Shown: positions 16,888 through 28,937, counted from the stretch's first letter. The stretch: DNA of 32,680 nucleotides from Thermoleophilaceae bacterium (GCA_016929195.1 JAFGJG010000065.1:1-32680); one strand, 5' to 3'. Notes: generated from the sequence alone by a model not told the origin. Program-made: numbers and translations.

Positions 16888-16912
16888 AAAGCCCCGCAGA
16901 CGGCGGGGCTTT
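16888..16912 (+). terminator. Intrinsic terminator of tRNA-Gly
   Basis: AAAGCCCCGC (16888-16897) and GCGGGGCTTT (16903-16912) form a perfect 10-bp stem with a 5-nt loop, ending in TTTCGTGTTCT. It starts 6 nt after the tRNA. Confidence 0.8.
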
Positions 16913-17135
16913 CGTGTTCTCGGGGACAGTCGCCAGGACCGTTGTCCCAGTTTGCGGGCGGGCAGTCACAGGAAGGCGCCCCGTCACCTACGAACCCAGC
17001 TCCACGGCGACCCCAGCTGGCAGGACGCGCTCGACGAGCTCGACTCCGAGGAGACCCCGCTCGGACGCGTCGAGTCCAAGTAGCCGCTCGCTGTTCGCGA
17101 ATCGCGGGCCGCCGACAACCGGGACTCTCGGTTGC
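16913..17135. other. Intergenic; possible coding remnant
   Basis: No complete gene is visible. Bases about 17006-17083 in the plus frame ending at TAG 17081-17083 read GDPSWQDALDELDSEETPLG with coding-like third positions, but there is no start or upstream extension. It may be the tail of a lost gene. The rest shows nothing clear. The 3' end of the minus-strand operon starts at 17136. Confidence 0.35.
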
Positions 17136-18137
17136 CTAGTCGAAGGAGGTCGCCATCGGCCGCCGCTGTTCAGGGTCGGACGCGGCCTCCTCGGTCTGCG
17201 GCGAACGGGGTAGGACGCATGGGTTCGACGCGTAGTCGCGCGCCTCGGCGAAGATGCGGCGCAGGCTGGAGTCGGCCAGGCGCGTGTCGGCATCGAATCT
17301 CCGGAAGCGAGGCACGATGCTCGTCTCGATCCAGCGCCAGCGGTCTTCGAAGCGGGTGATCCTCGGCCAGGCCTGCTCACGAAGAGCCTGCGGGATCCCT
17401 CGCGTGAGCGAGTAGAGATAGAACGAGGTGAAGTACAAAGCCTCCTGGCGCACTCCACGCACCTCGAACGTCAGGGCCGAGCCGATGGAGAAGAGCCTCG
17501 CGAACGCGCACGAGAGGCGATCGAGGTTGGGTTGCACGAGAGCGCGCTGCTCGTGCTCGAGGAGCTGGACGTTGCCCTCCCAGATGAGATCCTCGGCTTT
17601 GCGCCGAGCCTCCGAGGAGGCCGTCGCGTCCTCCACCACACGGTGTCCTCGGTCGATCGCCTCGAAGCCGGCGAGGACCGCCGCATAGTGGGGCTCGGCT
17701 CCCAGGAGAGCGCGTAGACGTCCGATCCCGTCTTCGGCGGTGCCGTACGCGAGGTGCACCCAGAAGATGTCGTCGAAGATGGCGTTGTTCGTCTCGCGGA
17801 TCGTGTTCACGTCCTCCAACAGCAGCGCCCTCTGACGTCGCAGGCTGTGAGGGATGTCCACGTAGCCGGTGCGATCGGTGTCCAGCCGGAAGGGGAACAG
17901 CGCCAGCCGAACGTGGTGCGACGCGAACGCGGCCATCCCGGCCCACTTCAGGCAATCGGGGAGGAGCTTGTAGATCCAGGCGTAGCGCGAGGAGATCTCG
18001 ATGTTGCGGTGAAACGCGCAGGACTGGTCGGTGAGGAGACCGTCCGCAAGCGACTTCCACCCGGGGATCGAGTCGGGCGTGCCGTTCCGGAGCACGTACT
18101 CGTGCGGTTGAGGCACCAGCTCGCCGGGAGTGATCAC
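17136..18137 (-). CDS. Unrecognised 333-aa protein, last gene of the hydrolase/NDH-2 operon
   Basis: The protein is soluble and mostly helical, with no signal peptide and no clear transmembrane segment. Visible conserved-looking blocks are CAFHRNIEISSRYAWIYKLL (about 41-60), LKWAGMAAFASHHVRLALFP, ETNNAIFDDIFWVHLAYG, NVQLLEHEQRALVQPNLDRL, and near the end ITRFEDRWRWIETSIVPRF. The NI..SR.Y and HH/E patterns are distantly reminiscent of DUF2515-type proteins, but I am not confident. The start is GTG 18137, the first usable start after the upstream stop, 29 nt downstream of the dehydrogenase. A longer frame running through that gene is a shadow. Its place after a 3-hydroxyacyl-CoA dehydrogenase suggests a linked metabolic or sensory role. 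Confidence 0.75.
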   Translation of the reverse strand: MITPGELVPQPHEYVLRNGTPDSIPGWKSLADGLLTDQSCAFHRNIEISSRYAWIYKLLPDCLKWAGMAAFASHHVRLALFPFRLDTDRTGYVDIPHSLRRQRALLLEDVNTIRETNNAIFDDIFWVHLAYGTAEDGIGRLRALLGAEPHYAAVLAGFEAIDRGHRVVEDATASSEARRKAEDLIWEGNVQLLEHEQRALVQPNLDRLSCAFARLFSIGSALTFEVRGVRQEALYFTSFYLYSLTRGIPQALREQAWPRITRFEDRWRWIETSIVPRFRRFDADTRLADSSLRRIFAEARDYASNPCVLPRSPQTEEAASDPEQRRPMATSFD

Positions 18138-18166
18138 GTCGGCCGTCCCGGCATCGCCGACGCGAC

Positions 18167-19060
18167 TCAGACGAAGCCCGGCTGGGCGAAGGCCGGGTTC
18201 GGATAGCGGTAGAAGCCCTCGTTGGTCACCACACCGAGCAGGCCCTTCTGGATGTAGTGCTCGTCGAGGTAGCGGGCGGACTCGAGCGCTCGGCTGTCCG
18301 GCGTGGTCTCGGCGACGAGCTTCGCGACGTGGTGGACGACCCCGAGGCCCATGCGATCCATCATTCCGAAGGGGCCCATCCCGCTCTGCAGCGTGATCAT
18401 CCAGGTGCGGTCGATGCTCTGGTGGTCGCTCACGCCGCTCACCAGCAGCTCGAGCGCGGCCGTGCACCAGGGCACGAGCAGGCTGTTGACTATGTAGCCG
18501 CTCCGCTCCCTGCGAAGGGGGATCGGCACCAGGCCGATCTCGCCGGCGAACTCCAGCAGGTTCTCGAAGACGGTGGGGTCGGTGCCGGCGTGGCCCATGA
18601 CCTCGCCGATGTTCGAGTCCCACACGCCGATGGCGAAGTGCAGGGCCAGGAACCGCTGCGGCCGGTCGACGAAGCCCGCCAGCACGCTCGGTGCGAGGGT
18701 GGACGTGTTGGTCGTGAACACCGTCCGCTCCGGGGCGTGCGTGGAGGCCTCGCGCCAGAAGGACTCTTTGATGGACAGGTCCTCCGGCACGGATTCGCTG
18801 ATCAGATCGGCATCGCGCACCGCCTCCGCCAAGTCGGTCGTGTACGTGAGGCGAGCGAACGTGTCCTCGACCTCCCTCCGGCTGGCACCGCGCTGCTCGA
18901 CGAAGAGCGCCGCATACTCCTCGTGCAGCTCTCTGCCCTTCTCCAAGCCCGCGGCGATGGCGTCGTAGACGGTCACGTGCTTGCCGTGGAAGGCCATCTG
19001 CCAGGCGACCTGAGAGCCCATGGTGCCGGCGCCCGCGGTGGCGATCTTGGTGAAGCTCAT
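18167..19060 (-). CDS. 3-hydroxyacyl-CoA dehydrogenase family protein
   Basis: The 297-aa protein has the NAD-binding motif TAGAGTMGSQVA at the N-terminus and ESVPEDLSIKESFW. The catalytic His is in LALHFAIGVWDSN, with Glu in IGEVMGH; SGYIVNSLL carries the conserved Asn, and an all-helical C-terminal domain contains GPFGMMDRMGL. This fits 3-hydroxyacyl-CoA or 3-hydroxybutyryl-CoA dehydrogenases, which oxidise the hydroxyacyl group with NAD+. The usual HFFNP is replaced by HFAIG, so the substrate may differ from the standard enzyme. GGGAGG lies just before the ATG, and the start overlaps the stop of the NDH-2 gene by 4 bp (ATGA). Confidence 0.88.
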   Translation of the reverse strand: MSFTKIATAGAGTMGSQVAWQMAFHGKHVTVYDAIAAGLEKGRELHEEYAALFVEQRGASRREVEDTFARLTYTTDLAEAVRDADLISESVPEDLSIKESFWREASTHAPERTVFTTNTSTLAPSVLAGFVDRPQRFLALHFAIGVWDSNIGEVMGHAGTDPTVFENLLEFAGEIGLVPIPLRRERSGYIVNSLLVPWCTAALELLVSGVSDHQSIDRTWMITLQSGMGPFGMMDRMGLGVVHHVAKLVAETTPDSRALESARYLDEHYIQKGLLGVVTNEGFYRYPNPAFAQPGFV

Positions 19061-20403
19061 CCCGCCTCCCGCTCGAACGCAGGCACACCGGCCGGAGCAA
19101 ACCCTCGGTAGATGTCGCTGCCGCCGATGGACTCGACGGTGAACGCCCGCTGGTTCCGGGAGCGGCCGAGGAAGGCCCAGCCCCAGGCGATCAGTGCTCC
19201 GAAGCGGTTTCGGTGACCCGTGAGGAGGGCCAGATGGACGAAGAGCCATGAGAGAAAGCCCACCAGTCCCCCAAAGCGCAGGCGATGGAAGCTCACGATC
19301 GCGCGGCCCCGGCCGATCGTCGCCATGCTCCCGAGGTCGCGGTACCTGAACGGGTTTCCTCGCTCCCTGCCTTCGAGACGCTGCCTGATCGTCCGGGCAA
19401 CGTGAATCCCCTGCTGGACCGCCACGCCGCCGACGCCGGGGAGGCCGGAGAGCGTCATCGCGTCACCGATGACGAAGATCTCCGGGTGGTCCGGCAGCGT
19501 GCAGTCCGGTCGAACAACGACGCGCCCGGCACGGTCACGCTCGGCTCCGGCGGCCTCGGCCAGGATGCCCGCCAGGGGCGAGGCCTGCACGCCGGCCGCC
19601 CAGACGACCGTGTGCGTCGCGATGCGCTCCCGGCCGTTCGGCGACTCGACGTCCATGCCGTCGCCGTCGATGCCCGTCACCCGGGTCTCGGTGCGAATCT
19701 CGACTCCCATGCGCTCCAGCCCGTCCGTGGCCTTCCGGGACAGGCCGCCGCCGAACGTCCCGAGGATTTCCTTCCCGGCGTCGAAGAGCAGCACGACGGC
19801 GCTCGCGACGTCGATCGAACGAAAGTCCTCCTTCAGCGTCCGCTGGGCGAGCTCGGCGATCTGTCCTGCGACCTCGCATCCCGTCGGCCCGCCACCTACG
19901 ACGGCGAACGTGAGCCACCTGCGGCGCTCGGCCTCTGAAGGCGCGGTCTCGGCCAGCTCGAACGCGGCGAATATCCGCCGTCGCAGGTTGAGGGCGTCGT
20001 CGATCGTCTTCATCGGGAGGGAGTGCTGGGCGAGTTCCTCGTTGCCGAAGTACGAGGTCGTGGACCCCGGGGCGACGATCAGGCTGTCGTAGGCGAATGC
20101 GCACTCGGTCCCCCCGGGCCGGACGGCGACGACCGCCCGCTCCTCGAGATCGAAGCCGGTGACCTCGGCCAGCTGGACGTCGACGTTCTTGTGCTTGCGC
20201 AGGATGCCCCTCAGCGGTGGCGCGATCTGGCCGACCGAGAGGATTCCCGTAGCCACCTGGTAGAGCAGCGGCTGGAAGAGGTGATGGGTCGTCCGGTCGA
20301 CGAGCGTGATCCGGACGTCGCCCCTTCGAAGGAATCGCGTGGCGAACAGGCCGCCAAAGCCACCGCCCACGACGACCACGCGGTGGCCTCCCCCCGGCGC
20401 CAC
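19057..20403 (-). CDS. Type II NADH dehydrogenase (NDH-2-like FAD protein)
   Basis: The 448-aa protein has the FAD motif VVVVGGGFGGLFATRF (about 9-24), TTHHLFQPLLYQVATG, the second nucleotide motif VVGGGPTGCEVAGQIAEL (about 168-185), VVWAAGVQASP, and FVIGDAMTL near the C-terminal FAD loop. A hydrophobic C-terminal region (FLSWLFVHLALL) fits membrane attachment. NDH-2 passes electrons from NADH to quinone without pumping protons. GTG 20403 lies 2 nt after the upstream TGA (TGATCGTG) and gives a normal N-terminus; GTG 20379 has a better GGGGAGG and is a possible alternative start. It would recycle NADH made by the dehydrogenase encoded next. Confidence 0.9.
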   Translation of the reverse strand: MAPGGGHRVVVVGGGFGGLFATRFLRRGDVRITLVDRTTHHLFQPLLYQVATGILSVGQIAPPLRGILRKHKNVDVQLAEVTGFDLEERAVVAVRPGGTECAFAYDSLIVAPGSTTSYFGNEELAQHSLPMKTIDDALNLRRRIFAAFELAETAPSEAERRRWLTFAVVGGGPTGCEVAGQIAELAQRTLKEDFRSIDVASAVVLLFDAGKEILGTFGGGLSRKATDGLERMGVEIRTETRVTGIDGDGMDVESPNGRERIATHTVVWAAGVQASPLAGILAEAAGAERDRAGRVVVRPDCTLPDHPEIFVIGDAMTLSGLPGVGGVAVQQGIHVARTIRQRLEGRERGNPFRYRDLGSMATIGRGRAIVSFHRLRFGGLVGFLSWLFVHLALLTGHRNRFGALIAWGWAFLGRSRNQRAFTVESIGGSDIYRGFAPAGVPAFEREAG

Positions 20404-20405
20404 GA

Positions 20406-24243
<3,838 letters not shown>

Positions 24244-24302
24244 ATCTCGAGACCTCGGCCCGGCCGAGAAGCCGACCCCCGGCAGTCGTGGCCGACTGCG
24301 GG

Positions 24303-24308
24303 GATACT
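24303..24308 (+). promoter_or_regulatory. -10 hexamer GATACT of the second SnoaL-like gene
   Basis: GATACT lies 10 nt before the ATG at 24319, and no Shine-Dalgarno is visible. This predicts a leaderless or nearly leaderless message. Confidence 0.5.
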
Positions 24309-24318
24309 CGCCCGCGAG

Positions 24319-24714
24319 ATGTCACAGGAGAACGTCGACCAGTACCGCAGGGCGGCGCAGGCCTTCAACGACGGCGATCTCGACGCCCTGCTGGCGGTGA
24401 TGGACCCCGATGTCGAGGCCCTTCCGCGGCTCGCCCCGATAGAGGGCGGGTACAGCGGCCACGACGGCGTGCGGCGCTGGTTCGGGAGCCTGAGCGCCGC
24501 CTTTCCCGACTTCCACGCCACCATCGTGGACGTTCGCGACCTCGGAGACCTGACGTTCGCGGAGCTGCGCAACCGTGGCCGCGGTGCGGGGAGCGACACC
24601 CCGTTCGAGCAGAGCTCCTGGCACGTGGCCGAGTGGCGTGACGGCAAATGCGTCCGCTGGCGGGTCTACGAATCGCGGGCCGACGCGCTCGAAGCCGTGG
24701 GGCTGTCGGCCTAG
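24319..24714 (+). CDS. SnoaL-like / NTF2-fold protein
   Basis: The 131-aa protein is of the nuclear-transport-factor-2 fold. The N-terminal helices are NVDQYRRAAQAFNDGDLDA and LLAVMDPDVEALPRL. GHDGVRRWFGSLSAAFPDFH follows, then strands with FEQSSWHVAEWRDGKCVRWRV and the ending ADALEAVGLSA. The family includes ketosteroid-isomerase-like and SnoaL-like proteins; the ligand or reaction is unknown. It is unrelated in detail to the SnoaL-like gene at 5831. The stop overlaps the convergent esterase by 4 bp. Confidence 0.88.
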   Translation: MSQENVDQYRRAAQAFNDGDLDALLAVMDPDVEALPRLAPIEGGYSGHDGVRRWFGSLSAAFPDFHATIVDVRDLGDLTFAELRNRGRGAGSDTPFEQSSWHVAEWRDGKCVRWRVYESRADALEAVGLSA

Positions 24715-25979
24715 CGGCAGCCGCTGCCCGAGCGGATGCGCACCCTGGCCTTCCCATCCGAGCCGGTCCGGGCTCGGATGGCGAGCCGGCCGCGACGATC
24801 GGCTCTCGCGCTGACGGCCGCGCCGTCCACGGTCACCCTCGGGCACCTGGAGAAGCCCGCCGGCGTCCTCACCACGGCGGTTCCGCGGCCTTCGAGCGTG
24901 AAGCCGCGGCGGCTCGCCCGCACGAGCCTGGTGAACGCCAGCCCACCGCGGTGCCATGCGACCCGCCAGCCGAACACGGAGTAGCTCGGCAGCGCGCTCC
25001 GGTACGACACCCGCGCCGGAGGACGCGGCGGATGGCGCAACACGGCGAGGAGCGCCGGGAGCGTCTGCCTGAGGTCCCGGGCCCAGTAGGGCCACGTGTG
25101 GGTCCCCGGGCCGTAGTCGTCCCAGCGGTGGGCGATCCCGAGCGCCGTCAGCCGATGGTGCAGCGAGACGGAGTTGGCCCGGACGCCCGCCTCGATGGGG
25201 TCCGGCGTCGCGCCCGGAGCGTCGAGCGGGCCGGGCTCTCCGTTGCCGGTGAGGATGGTCAGGGTGAGCGGTCGCAGGTTCGCGGCCAGGTCCCAGGGGT
25301 TCTCTGACCGCCAGCGGATCTCGCTGGTGGCCCTGGGGCCCCACACCGAGCCGGCGTCTCCACCGTCGAACGACGGAAGGACGCCGTGCACGGCGCCGTC
25401 CGCGAAGTTCGAGTCCACCGCTCCGCTGAAAGAGGCGGCCGCGATGAACCTGTCCGGGTAGGTCGCCGCGTACTTCATCGCGCCGAAGCCGCCCATCGAC
25501 AGCCCGGCGATGACCCTGCCGGCGCGGGCCGCCCTCGTGCGGAACCGCGCGTCGATCCACGGGATCAGCTGCCTGACGTGGTAGGTCTCCCATTGCGGGC
25601 GGCCCTGGCTCCCGGCGTTCGCCCAGTCCGAGTACAGCCCTCCGCGCCCGCCGGCCGGCATCACCACGATGAGCGGCTTCCCCGCCGTCGCCTGCTCGGC
25701 CTCGCCGTGGGTCGTCCACGCCTGCGAGCCGTCGACGTCGGAATCACAGCAGCCGTGCAGCAGGTAGAGGACCGGATAGCGCCGGTGGGGGCGCTCGGCA
25801 TACCCGTCGGGGAGCAGGACGCGGACGGTCGTCGGCCCGGGGAGCGCCGGAGTCCGCAGCCGGTACTCGCGCAGGCGCGCGTCGAGCTTCTCGGAGCCCA
25901 CGACCTCGATGGCGCCGGCGGCCGGCGCGGCCGTGGCGGCGACAATCACCGCCAGGACGATCGGGAGGACGGCCCTCAT
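24711..25979 (-). CDS. Secreted esterase (antigen 85/esterase D family) with C-terminal beta domain
   Basis: The 422-aa protein has a signal peptide (MRAVLPIVLAVIVAATAAPAAG) and a PF00756 esterase domain: VLYLLHGCCDS, IVVMPAGGRGGLYSDW, the nucleophile AGLSMGGFGAMKY with Ser161, and GTHTWPYW with His294. An extra C-terminal region of about 100 residues (from VSYRSALPSYSVFGW) looks like a beta domain with a Cys pair (in SRCPR and the terminal GCR). Relatives include esterase D and mycolyltransferases; mycolic acid metabolism should not be inferred here. It is divergent from the secreted protein at 26018 with a 38-bp gap. Confidence 0.88.
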   Translation of the reverse strand: MRAVLPIVLAVIVAATAAPAAGAIEVVGSEKLDARLREYRLRTPALPGPTTVRVLLPDGYAERPHRRYPVLYLLHGCCDSDVDGSQAWTTHGEAEQATAGKPLIVVMPAGGRGGLYSDWANAGSQGRPQWETYHVRQLIPWIDARFRTRAARAGRVIAGLSMGGFGAMKYAATYPDRFIAAASFSGAVDSNFADGAVHGVLPSFDGGDAGSVWGPRATSEIRWRSENPWDLAANLRPLTLTILTGNGEPGPLDAPGATPDPIEAGVRANSVSLHHRLTALGIAHRWDDYGPGTHTWPYWARDLRQTLPALLAVLRHPPRPPARVSYRSALPSYSVFGWRVAWHRGGLAFTRLVRASRRGFTLEGRGTAVVRTPAGFSRCPRVTVDGAAVSARADRRGRLAIRARTGSDGKARVRIRSGSGCR

Positions 25980-26005
25980 CCGCGTAGAGGATCCCAGGAT
26001 CGCTG

Positions 26006-26011
26006 TAGGGT
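26006..26011 (+). promoter_or_regulatory. -10 hexamer TAGGGT of the secreted protein gene
   Basis: TAGGGT lies 6 nt before the ATG at 26018, predicting transcription starting at the start codon. A near-palindrome GATCCCAGGATC (25990-26001) lies just upstream in this divergent 38-bp region and could bind a regulator of both genes. Confidence 0.5.
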
Positions 26012-26017
26012 CGGCCC

Positions 26018-27079
26018 ATGACGAGCTCGCGGCGGGTCCTGGCGGTAGCGACGGTCTGCGCCCTGGGCACCTGGCTCGGCGTGGCCGAGGCGTGGGCGCG
26101 GCCGGTGCACATTCGCGGCACGGCGTACGAGTTCAGCAACACGAAGGTCAAGCTCGGGGGCGCGATCGTCCGCGTGGCCGAACGGCCGCGGGTCCGCGCG
26201 ACGGTCAGGCGCGACGGCAGCTACGACCTCGTCGTGCCCGACCGGGCGAGCATCACGCCCTACATCACGGCGGCCGGGTACCACACGATCTACCTCCAGA
26301 CCTTCCGGACGGCCGGCGAGGACCTGGCCCGTGTGAACTTCCAGACGCCCCGGGACGCCATCTACCGGGCGCTCGCCGGGCTGCTCGAGGTGCCGCTCGA
26401 CGAGCGCGGCGAGCTGCGCCAGTGCGCGATCGTGTCGACGTTCAGCACCCGCAACGTCCGCGACCTCTCGTTCAACGGCTTCACCGGCTACGGGGCCCAC
26501 GGCGTGGCCGGAGCCACGGCCTTCGCGCGGCCCGCCCTGCCGCCGCCGGTCTACTTCAACGAGGACGTGATCCCGGACCCGCTGCAGGAGCTCTCCTCGG
26601 TCGACGGCGGCGTCGTGTGGACCCGTGTTCCCGCCGGGGCCTACAGGATCCGCGCACGCCACCCCTCGACGCGGTTCGCGAGCTTCCTCGCGACCTGCAG
26701 GCCGGGGCGGGTCATCAACGCCAACCCGCCCTGGGGACTCCACGAGCTGGGTCTGCGCAACACCGCAAAGGTCTCACTGCGCTGGTCCGGCACCCGCCTC
26801 CGGCGCTTCCGGGTCACGAACCTCCCGCCCGCCGCGACCGTCCGCCTGAGCTGCACCGGCAGCGGCTGTCCCTTCAAGCGGCGGAGCGTCAAGGCGAACG
26901 ACCCGGTCCCGGTCGACCTGCTCGAGGGCCTCCGCCCCGGGCAGACGCTCGAGGTTCGCTTGACCGCGCACGGCTACGACGGCAAGCTGGTCCGCTACCG
27001 CCTGCGCAGCGGGCAAAGCCCGAAGCCGGTCACGCTCTGCCTGCCGCTCGGGAGCACGAAGCCCCGCCCACACTGCTGA
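26018..27079 (+). CDS. Secreted protein with carboxypeptidase-regulatory-like N-terminal domain
   Basis: The 353-aa protein has a signal peptide (VLAVATVCALGTWLGVAEAWA). Residues about 28-85 look like a carboxypeptidase-regulatory/Ig-like fold (GTAYEFSNTKVKLGGAIVRV, DGSYDLVVPD). The middle part has Cys residues and FSTRNVRDLSFNGFTGYGAHG. The end carries a beta domain with LRRFRVTNLPPAATVRLSCTG and GCPFKRRSVK, a module common in secreted proteins of Thermoleophilia-type actinobacteria. The function is unknown; a role in extracellular binding is a guess. It is divergent from the secreted esterase, so a shared extracellular context is possible. Confidence 0.78.
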   Translation: MTSSRRVLAVATVCALGTWLGVAEAWARPVHIRGTAYEFSNTKVKLGGAIVRVAERPRVRATVRRDGSYDLVVPDRASITPYITAAGYHTIYLQTFRTAGEDLARVNFQTPRDAIYRALAGLLEVPLDERGELRQCAIVSTFSTRNVRDLSFNGFTGYGAHGVAGATAFARPALPPPVYFNEDVIPDPLQELSSVDGGVVWTRVPAGAYRIRARHPSTRFASFLATCRPGRVINANPPWGLHELGLRNTAKVSLRWSGTRLRRFRVTNLPPAATVRLSCTGSGCPFKRRSVKANDPVPVDLLEGLRPGQTLEVRLTAHGYDGKLVRYRLRSGQSPKPVTLCLPLGSTKPRPHC

Positions 27080-27094
27080 CACGCTCGGAGGGAC

Positions 27095-27589
27095 ATGGCC
27101 GACAAGAGCCTGGACGTCTACCTGAACGACCACCTCGCCGGCGCCATGCTGGGAAGCGACCTCGCCGAGCAACTCGAGAAGGAGAACGAGGGCACGCCGC
27201 TCGGCGATCTCATGGCCAGGCTCTCGCGTGAGATAGAGGAGGATCGCCAGACGCTCATCGACCTGATGGAGCTGCTGGGCACATCGAGAAACCCCGTCAA
27301 GCAGGCCACGACCTGGCTGGCCGAGAAGACGAGCCGGGTGAAGTTCAGCGGCCTGACCTCAGGGGAGGCGGAGGTGGGCACCTTCATGGCGCTCGAGACG
27401 CTCACGCTCGGCGTCGAGGGCAAGGCCTCGCTCTGGAGAGCGCTGAAGGCCGTTCAGGCGAGGTACGAGCCGCTGAGGGGGATGGACCTCGACGCTCTGC
27501 TCGAACGCGCGGAGGCGCAGCACGACGCGCTCGAGGACGAGCGGATCGCAGCTGCCGGCCGCGCCCTGGAGGGCGACGCAGCTGCCTAG
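27095..27589 (+). CDS. Ferritin-like helical protein (164 aa), unknown
   Basis: The soluble, almost entirely helical protein has four long amphipathic stretches: SLDVYLNDHLAGAMLGSDLA, LMARLSREIEEDRQTLIDLM, FMALETLTLGVEGKASLWRA, and LLERAEAQHDALEDERIAAA. Glu and His residues in the helices (for example DH near the start, REIEED, MALE, AQHDALE) are arranged as in ferritin-like four-helix proteins, although metal binding is not proven. GGAGGG lies 4 nt before the ATG. It is the first of three small genes after the secreted protein, possibly stress-related. Confidence 0.75.
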   Translation: MADKSLDVYLNDHLAGAMLGSDLAEQLEKENEGTPLGDLMARLSREIEEDRQTLIDLMELLGTSRNPVKQATTWLAEKTSRVKFSGLTSGEAEVGTFMALETLTLGVEGKASLWRALKAVQARYEPLRGMDLDALLERAEAQHDALEDERIAAAGRALEGDAAA

Positions 27590-27652
27590 CGCCTGGCGTT
27601 TCGCGCCGCCGCTCGGGGTACAAGGGCCCCGTCCGAGAGAAGGGAGCACGAA

Positions 27653-27895
27653 ATGGCAAAGGACCACGGCCCGAGCGTGAAAGACGACAAGCAGTACGAG
27701 GGGCTGCGCAAGAAGGGCATGAGCAAGCAGCGGGCAGCCGCGATCGCCAACACGCCGGACGCCTCACAGAAGGGCGGCAGGAACTCGAGCGGCGGCGGAT
27801 CGAGCCAGAGCAGCAAGAGCAGCGGCCCGGGCAGCGGAGGGAACCGCGCCCAGAAGCAGCGCGCCGGTCGCAAGGGCGGGCAGAAGAGCAGCTGA
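27653..27895 (+). CDS. Small basic protein, DUF7218-like
   Basis: The 80-aa protein begins KDHGPSVKDDKQYEGLRKKG, followed by MSKQRAAAIANTP, a pattern I associate with the DUF7218 family of small actinobacterial proteins. The rest is a low-complexity Gly/Ser/Lys/Gln tail. It has a plausible Shine-Dalgarno, AAGGGAG, about 6 nt before the ATG. Function unknown; the very basic, disordered tail suggests nucleic-acid binding. It is related in context, not sequence, to the ferritin-like gene upstream. Confidence 0.8.
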   Translation: MAKDHGPSVKDDKQYEGLRKKGMSKQRAAAIANTPDASQKGGRNSSGGGSSQSSKSSGPGSGGNRAQKQRAGRKGGQKSS

Positions 27896-27904
27896 TCGCG
27901 GCGG

Positions 27905-27910
27905 GATGAT
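27905..27910 (+). promoter_or_regulatory. -10 hexamer GATGAT of the cupin gene
   Basis: GATGAT lies 6 nt before the ATG at 27917, in the leaderless geometry seen elsewhere in the window. Confidence 0.35.
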
Positions 27911-27916
27911 CTGCGC

Positions 27917-28333
27917 ATGCAGATCACCAGAGACGTCGTAGAGACCGCGATCGGGCCGAGCGACTGGTTCACCGGCTCGGTCTACATCGACATCGTCGCC
28001 ACGCCCGCCGTTCCCTCGCGGGTACAGGCCGCGATCGTCCGCTTCACCCCCGGGGCGCGCACCGCCTGGCACACGCACCCGCTCGGTCAGAACATCCATG
28101 TCACCGAGGGCGTCGGGCTCTGCCAGCGCCGCGACGGCCCCGTCGAGGTCATCCGGTCCGGCGACAGCGTCTTCTTCGAGCCCGGCGAGGACCACTGGCA
28201 CGGAGCCGCCCCGGACCGCTTCATGACCCACCTCGCGATCCAGGAGGCGGACGACCAGGGCAGCCCCGTCTCCTGGGGCCGGCACGTGACCGGCGAGGAG
28301 TACGGGGCCGCCCCCTCTTCCCTCAGCAGCTGA
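27917..28333 (+). CDS. Cupin-domain protein
   Basis: The 138-aa single-domain cupin has motif 1 FTPGARTAWHTHPLGQNIHV (metal-ligand candidates His52, His54 and Gln58) and motif 2 GDSVFFEPGEDHWHGAAPD (His93, His95). RmlC-type and related cupins of this sort bind a metal and act on or bind small molecules. The substrate is unknown; relatives are often annotated as carboxymuconolactone decarboxylase-associated or quercetinase-like cupins. The end overlaps the convergent secreted-protein gene by 11 bp. Confidence 0.87.
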   Translation: MQITRDVVETAIGPSDWFTGSVYIDIVATPAVPSRVQAAIVRFTPGARTAWHTHPLGQNIHVTEGVGLCQRRDGPVEVIRSGDSVFFEPGEDHWHGAAPDRFMTHLAIQEADDQGSPVSWGRHVTGEEYGAAPSSLSS

Positions 28334-28937
28334 GCACGATGTGGAACGGCCGGTCGGCCGCCGTGCCGTCCGCGTCGGCCGTGCCGACCTGCACCGCATT
28401 CGGGTTGGCCGCGATCGTGGCCGCGCCGATCAGCCCCACCGGCGGCGTCCCGCCGGCCGAGTCGACCAGCATCCCGGAGTAGGCGCACGCCGCCACCGAG
28501 CGGTCGAAGGTGACCTGGTAGACGCCCGTGCCGACGGTATGGGCCACGCCGTTCGAGGCAACCCCGCGGCCGGCCACGAGCTGGCCCTGGGCGTTCACCA
28601 CGGCCTGGAGCTGAGCGCCCGTCGCCTGGGGGACCGTGCCGAGCGTGGACTCGTCGACCTTCGTGCCGGTGACCGTGTCGTCCTTAAGCAGGCGGCCGGT
28701 GAGGCTGCCGGACTTGAGGGCCGAGGCCTTGATGGCATTGCCGCCGATCGAGTTCAGCGCGAACTTCGTGCCCTTGAGCGAGCGGTTCTTCACGTCGGCG
28801 CCCGTGATCGTGCCGTTGCGGATGCTGGCTCCCGTGATCGTGAGCGCATATGCCGACCCGCCGAGGGCCACGAACAGCGCCACGAGCGCCACGACCATCG
28901 CCGGCGAGGGCAGAGACGGCTTGCGGAACGACTTCAC
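28323..28937 (-). CDS. Secreted protein with degenerate hydrophilic beta repeats
   Basis: The 204-aa protein has an N-terminal membrane/signal segment (MVVALVALFVALGGSAYAL). A stretch of short repeats follows, of the kind ITGASIRNGTITGADVKNRS and LKGTKFALNSIGGNAIKAS, resembling beta-helix or pentapeptide-like 'GSLTG.DV.D.SL.G' repeats common in actinobacterial surface proteins. A C-terminal domain with two Cys (CAYSG and LSC) ends the protein. The GTG start is chosen by AAGGAG 7 nt upstream. Function unknown; probably surface-associated. Confidence 0.8.
   Translation of the reverse strand: MKSFRKPSLPSPAMVVALVALFVALGGSAYALTITGASIRNGTITGADVKNRSLKGTKFALNSIGGNAIKASALKSGSLTGRLLKDDTVTGTKVDESTLGTVPQATGAQLQAVVNAQGQLVAGRGVASNGVAHTVGTGVYQVTFDRSVAACAYSGMLVDSAGGTPPVGLIGAATIAANPNAVQVGTADADGTAADRPFHIVLSC

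Noticed and set aside
17006-17083. Short coding-like tail (about 26 codons) upstream of the minus-strand operon
   Set aside because: Third positions look coding, but there is no start and no upstream extension, so it is kept only as a possible remnant within the intergenic entry.
17136-19100. Single 654-codon minus-strand frame across the dehydrogenase and the 333-aa gene
   Set aside because: Its upstream half overlaps the dehydrogenase in another frame and is Arg/Gly-rich low complexity; the real second gene begins after the dehydrogenase stop.
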